Origin: Antedon bifida
Lineage: Eukaryota > Echinodermata > Crinoidea > Comatulida > Antedonidae
Direction of reading: 5' to 3'
Assembly (NCBI GenBank): GCA_963402885.1
Contig: OY727098.1
Location: 27,194,417-27,258,416 of the forward strand
DNA length: 64,000 bases
The notes beneath the pieces are model-generated. The model ran no database searches. It had not been told where the DNA came from and was given only the letters and a program-made list of their open reading frames with translations. This document shows positions 60,008 to 64,000 of the stretch, one piece after another. Each line of letters starts with the position of its first letter. Within the stretch, counting starts at the first letter, position 1. The position numbers and the translations under genes are program-made.

Positions 60008-63000
60008 CTATGTTTTAAAAAATAGCATAATGTAATATAAAAAATAAATAACTGATAATATATTTTTTTTACACTACATGGTGCAAGAATTGTTAATATA
60101 AAAGATTCTAAAACCAAAAAATATCGTTAAACTTTTAATGAACTCAATTTTTACAGATTTCAAACAAGCATCAAAACTCACGTCAAACTCTTTTTGAAAG
60201 GTTTCAATTTTGTGGCCTTTTCGTTTGCGGACGTATCCTTGAAGATCGTGCAGACGTACTGGCTGATAGCGGGTTGTTTTTAATTTCGATTTTGACACGG
60301 ATTTCTGCGATGGTATTTGTGTAAGTTTCGGCATAGGGCTTGGACCAGGTTTCAGTGAAGATGTTGGTGTTAGTTTCGTCATAGGTTTCTGAGTAGGTCT
60401 ACATTTTATTTTCGGGTTTGGCGAATCATTTCCAAATTCATTTTCATCGAAATCTGTAGACAAAATCAACTCAATCATTCAATATTTAAAGTAATTGATT
60501 TATCAGGTATTTTTGGTAAATCTTACCATATTGACTGATAATAACAATAATGTTGAAACACAAGATCATGGACTAATAATTTGAATACTACTAATATAAC
60601 TGGCTGTGAGAGCAAATAGCAGAGACAATTCTCAGCGCTGAAATGTACAACAAACAATATTTATTTAATCAAGTGAATACTGAATTATAAAATAATTCTA
60701 ATTTATGAAATAGGGTATAATAATGAACCAATTGTTTATACGTACCTTGTCCGTAAGCGTTATATAACACGTTCGGTACATCAACACTGTAAGTAGTATC
60801 ACTGAGTCTACTAAAAGTTGTACTGATAGCAAAATAAAAAAAATGATCAAAAACCAGATTCCACATGCATACAATTTACTTAAAATAAAGTTAGACTTAC
60901 GTGGTAGGTAAAGATCAACAATCAACAATAATTTATCTGTTTTCTATTAATGATGCACTAATACTTATACTTACTATACTTACTTATTATCCATATACAC
61001 ATGAAATAACGTATACACATACAATTCAGAAACATGAAATCTAATACAATATTATTGTGACATTCGCGGTGACGCAATTAAGCAACTGAGTAGGCCTAAA
61101 CACATTCGAAGTAAGGCTTCTAAATTGCTGTGTCTCATCCCAGCTTAACAAACATTTATAAATTATAGATTGTTGATACATTCATTCATTTATTCAGCCA
61201 GACATTTTAACAATACAAAAAATATAAAAAATTAAAATAACATGAATTTCAAAGTTGGCCAAAGATGTCCTGGCAGTCCAAACTAAGACATTCTCAATAA
61301 AATAATGTATACAATAAACTATTATTTACAATAACATAATAGATGTAAATGTATAATGGAATAAACAATAGAAACCCTATATTGTCCTACCTTCGTTTGA
61401 ATATCACAACCAATACAAGTAGGCTTAGTATCACCAAACACACACTTACCAATCCTGATATTAGTACAACTAAAAGAGAGAAGAAATTATTCTTTATGTC
61501 AATAAATAGCACGATTAATATCAATACTAAGTAAAAACATAGGACAAACTTTATAAAAATGAAGAAAATGAATAAAAAAAAATTAACTTTCTTACGTACC
61601 TCTAACTTGTGTCTTATATTCTGCGCTTATAACTCCATTGTCAGCAGAAGTACCCACAGAATTACTCGCCACAACCTACAAGCAAAAACAATCAAGCAAC
61701 TTAACGTTTATTTTTTTTAAAGGTATATTTTGAGTGTTGACTGACTTTTAGCAGTAACATATTGGTAAACTTTAAAAAAATATATATATACCTTGGATAA
61801 CTTGCCTGAATAAATAATGTGAAAGGGTAAAATGATGGCTTATTACCATGTTTTCTTTTTAAAAATGTACACACCTATATATTATTCTGTTAAAAAATAT
61901 GCCAGTATTGAACAAATAAATGTTTTTTGAACTTTTTTGAACTTGAAATTAATTGAGCAAGTAATTTTTTGTTTGTACGTTTATACTAATAACTGACCTC
62001 AACGATATACTCTGTGTTTGGTTTGATACCATCATCACTCTTAAACGTCGTACTCGTTACTGATCCACTAACGGTTTGGCTAATTTTACCACCTCCTGAT
62101 GACGTCAGTGTCACTGTATAATTATGTACTGGACAATTATTACTGGTTGGAGCTTCCCATTCAACTTCAACTGTGTTCTTTCCAGAAGTTACTTTGACAT
62201 TTTCAGGATCTCCCGGAGCTAGAAAAGTAATAATATGGTGTGTAATAGGTTTTATACCATTAGATATACTATTTTTCAAACAAATAATATATGACCTGGA
62301 ATAAAAAAGGAATAAAATACATGTTTACGGTATAGGCCTAGGCCTTAGTAAATTAATATGCATAAGTAACGGCTTTTACCTATAAATCGTTAATAAAGAC
62401 ATTTTAAACAAATAAAGTTATTTAAACTCAATTTCTGATATATTAATGTAGTCTTACCTACAGTGCCACTTTGAATAATATCAGATGTTTTTGGTCCTTC
62501 TAGATTTTGGTTCTTTCCATAAACTTCAAAAGTATATTCATTACATGGCTTTATATTTTCCTCTATTTTTACTATGTTAGACTTTGTAGTATTTCTTTTT
62601 ATAACAACATTATTCTTATCTTTCAATGAATATTCATATATCATGTCACCATTACGACTACCACATGATATCTCCAACCACGATATAGTCAAAGAATACG
62701 GCTCTTGATCAGACATTGTCATTATCTCAGGCGCTTCATCAGGAGCTTTTATAAGAAATAAAGGAGAAACTGTTATTAATAATCATAACTTACAGACATA
62801 ATTTATATCACATTTCCTCTGACCTCATACCTGCAAATTCTATGACAAGAAATGCGATATTTCTAAAATACCATGAACTAAAGTAAGATCATATTTCTTC
62901 TGCACAAGTTATTTTAGAATTAAAACACACTATGAATTAATAGTTGCATTTATAGTAATGCACACAGATATGATAATAACCTATTTTGTATTTAAAATTA

Positions 63001-64000
63001 ATCGCCAATCATGTGACGAAAGATGTATTCTATGGAGCATATTAACACTACTTAGTAATATACTGGCTATAAAAGAAAAGTATTCATTGGTTTGCCTACC
63101 ACTCTCTTCGGTTTGTGCTGTATGTTCATCTGATGCTTCTCCAGCTACATCATTAGATACCGCAGTAACTTGGATTCGATATCGGGAATACGCACTCAGA
63201 TTTGATAAGGTGTATGAAGCAGTTTGAACGGAACCTTCATTGATGACTTCATTACTAGTGTTATCACACATATCAAATTCTATTAACTGATAAGTTACGT
63301 TGTATATAACAAGACAGTTTCCATTAGCCACTTCATTCCAAAATAAAACCATATAATCGGGCCCTGAAATATCAGCAAGTCCAACAACTTTGCTTGGAAC
63401 TAAGAAATACATAACAATAGATAATTAAAATAATAATAAAGAATCCGATTGTTAGTAAGGCCTACTGACCCATCTATTAGATAAATCTATAAAAAAAATA
63501 GAGAAATAGAAAGTAATACACAAATTTGCAAATAATCTCTTGGATACTAAATATAAAGATACAACATATCAAGCTGTATATAATCATTAAGAAGGAGAAA
63601 TGTTATGAAAAAAACACCAACTGCCTTCAATCATCTTGTCGCGAAAGCAGCTCGACAGGCATAATGTTTAAGAAAATATCATTCCCTCTTTTGCCTTTGA
63701 GTGTAAAAATAAAAATTAGCAAACATGCAAACTTACTGCCGATGTTAATTATTCAATGTTTAGTCACAATTATTTTTCTGTCAAAGGTTTCTATGCTTTT
63801 TTTCAGATGATGAATATGAATGATTAATTGTTGTTTATCAATTATTGATCAATTGATCTTACTTGAACATATAGTTGTTTCTGTCTCAACTTGACTGTCT
63901 GGTCCACAAACATCTTGTCCGCCGATGTTCTTACAAACATGAACTTTCACCTCAATTGTTCGATTTGGCAGCAACTCAGTAATTGTAAAGACGTCATCAG
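54184..64000 (-). CDS. Gene D: receptor-type protein tyrosine phosphatase, close duplicate of gene C (5' partial)
   Basis: RPTP whose 5' end is beyond the window. I read 23 exons on the minus strand: 63863-64000 (cut), 63100-63399, 62458-62745, 61998-62218, 61600-61675, 61391-61469, 60746-60810, 60182-60453, 59920-60007, 59580-59653, 59238-59274, 58958-59052, 58709-58831, 57877-58022, 57398-57533, 56996-57145, 56747-56846, 56359-56432, 55874-56011, 55503-55625, 55213-55370, 54673-54808, 54184-54258. Visible order: FN3 x4, TM, long Pro/Lys-rich juxtamembrane, D1, D2; stop at 54184-54186 followed by a second in-frame stop. Exon sizes equal those of gene C except the TM (+6 bases), the juxtamembrane exon (+30) and one FN3 exon (+6). 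D1 shares WVD and HCSDGVGRTG with gene C; D2 shares WPN and HCLDGRSRCG. Introns are also highly similar, so C and D are a recent duplication. Confidence 0.88.
59395..59530 (-). mobile_element. Truncated tRNA-derived SINE in gene D intron
   Basis: Counterpart of the SINE at 41140-41335 in gene C. The central body and the gcgctgattactagc 3' end remain, but the part with the B box is deleted. Confidence 0.6.
61600..64000 (-). other. Gene D FN3 repeats (4, first one cut)
   Basis: Repeats at 63863-64000 (partial), 63100-63399 (YMVLFWNEVANGNC), 62458-62745 ([11 protein letters not shown]) and 61998-62218 plus 61600-61675. The strand B or C Trp and the strand F Tyr are kept in each complete repeat. 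They match the four membrane-proximal repeats of gene C one for one. Confidence 0.86.

Overview
This is eukaryotic, AT-rich genomic DNA. Genes are split into many short GT-AG exons, and SINE, LINE, Penelope-like and MITE debris is common. The recurring taggcctac-type octamers, together with SRCR/EGF/FN3 receptor genes, suggest a marine deuterostome, most likely an echinoderm. That species guess is an inference and nothing in the window proves it.

The window is one gene cluster. It holds four paralogous receptor-type protein tyrosine phosphatases (RPTPs), called A to D here. Gene A (+, 5' end outside, to 14266) encodes EGF-FN3x7-TM-PTP D1-PTP D2. Gene B (-, 33576 to 16168) encodes signal peptide-SRCRx11-Ig-like-Ig-EGFx4-FN3x3-TM-D1-D2. 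Gene C (-, 52722 to 35865) encodes signal peptide-EGF-FN3-Ig-like-Ig-EGFx4-FN3x4-TM-D1-D2. Gene D (-, 5' end outside, to 54184) encodes FN3x4-TM-D1-D2. A and B converge; B, C and D lie head-to-tail. C and D are a recent duplication at about 18.3 kb spacing, alike even in introns. B, D and C share most phosphatase intron positions and phases with A.

The Ig-like/Ig/EGF part of B and C resembles the ectodomain of Tie angiopoietin-receptor kinases, but here it sits on tandem phosphatase domains. Only gene A keeps a canonical D1 ([17 protein letters not shown]). C and D have WVD and HCSDGVGRTG, the second being an Ala-to-Asp change like that of the IA-2/PTPRN pseudophosphatases. B has lost the catalytic Cys in D1 (Tyr) and apparently in D2 (Ser), and also lacks the KNRY exon. 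The cluster therefore looks like one active receptor phosphatase beside two impaired and one dead paralogue, the dead one carrying a freshly expanded SRCR array.

Between and inside the genes are several repeats: a Penelope-like element fragment with inverted copies of its flank (3186-3718), a TTAA-flanked MITE (34524-34873), a LINE reverse-transcriptase fragment (46845-47320), tRNA-derived SINEs, a perfect 30-bp hairpin (50036-50100), minisatellites, and an orphan broken SRCR exon (53338-53490). Exon boundaries below were read by eye from splice sites, reading phase and comparison among the four paralogues. Phases are consistent throughout, but single boundaries could be off by a few bases.
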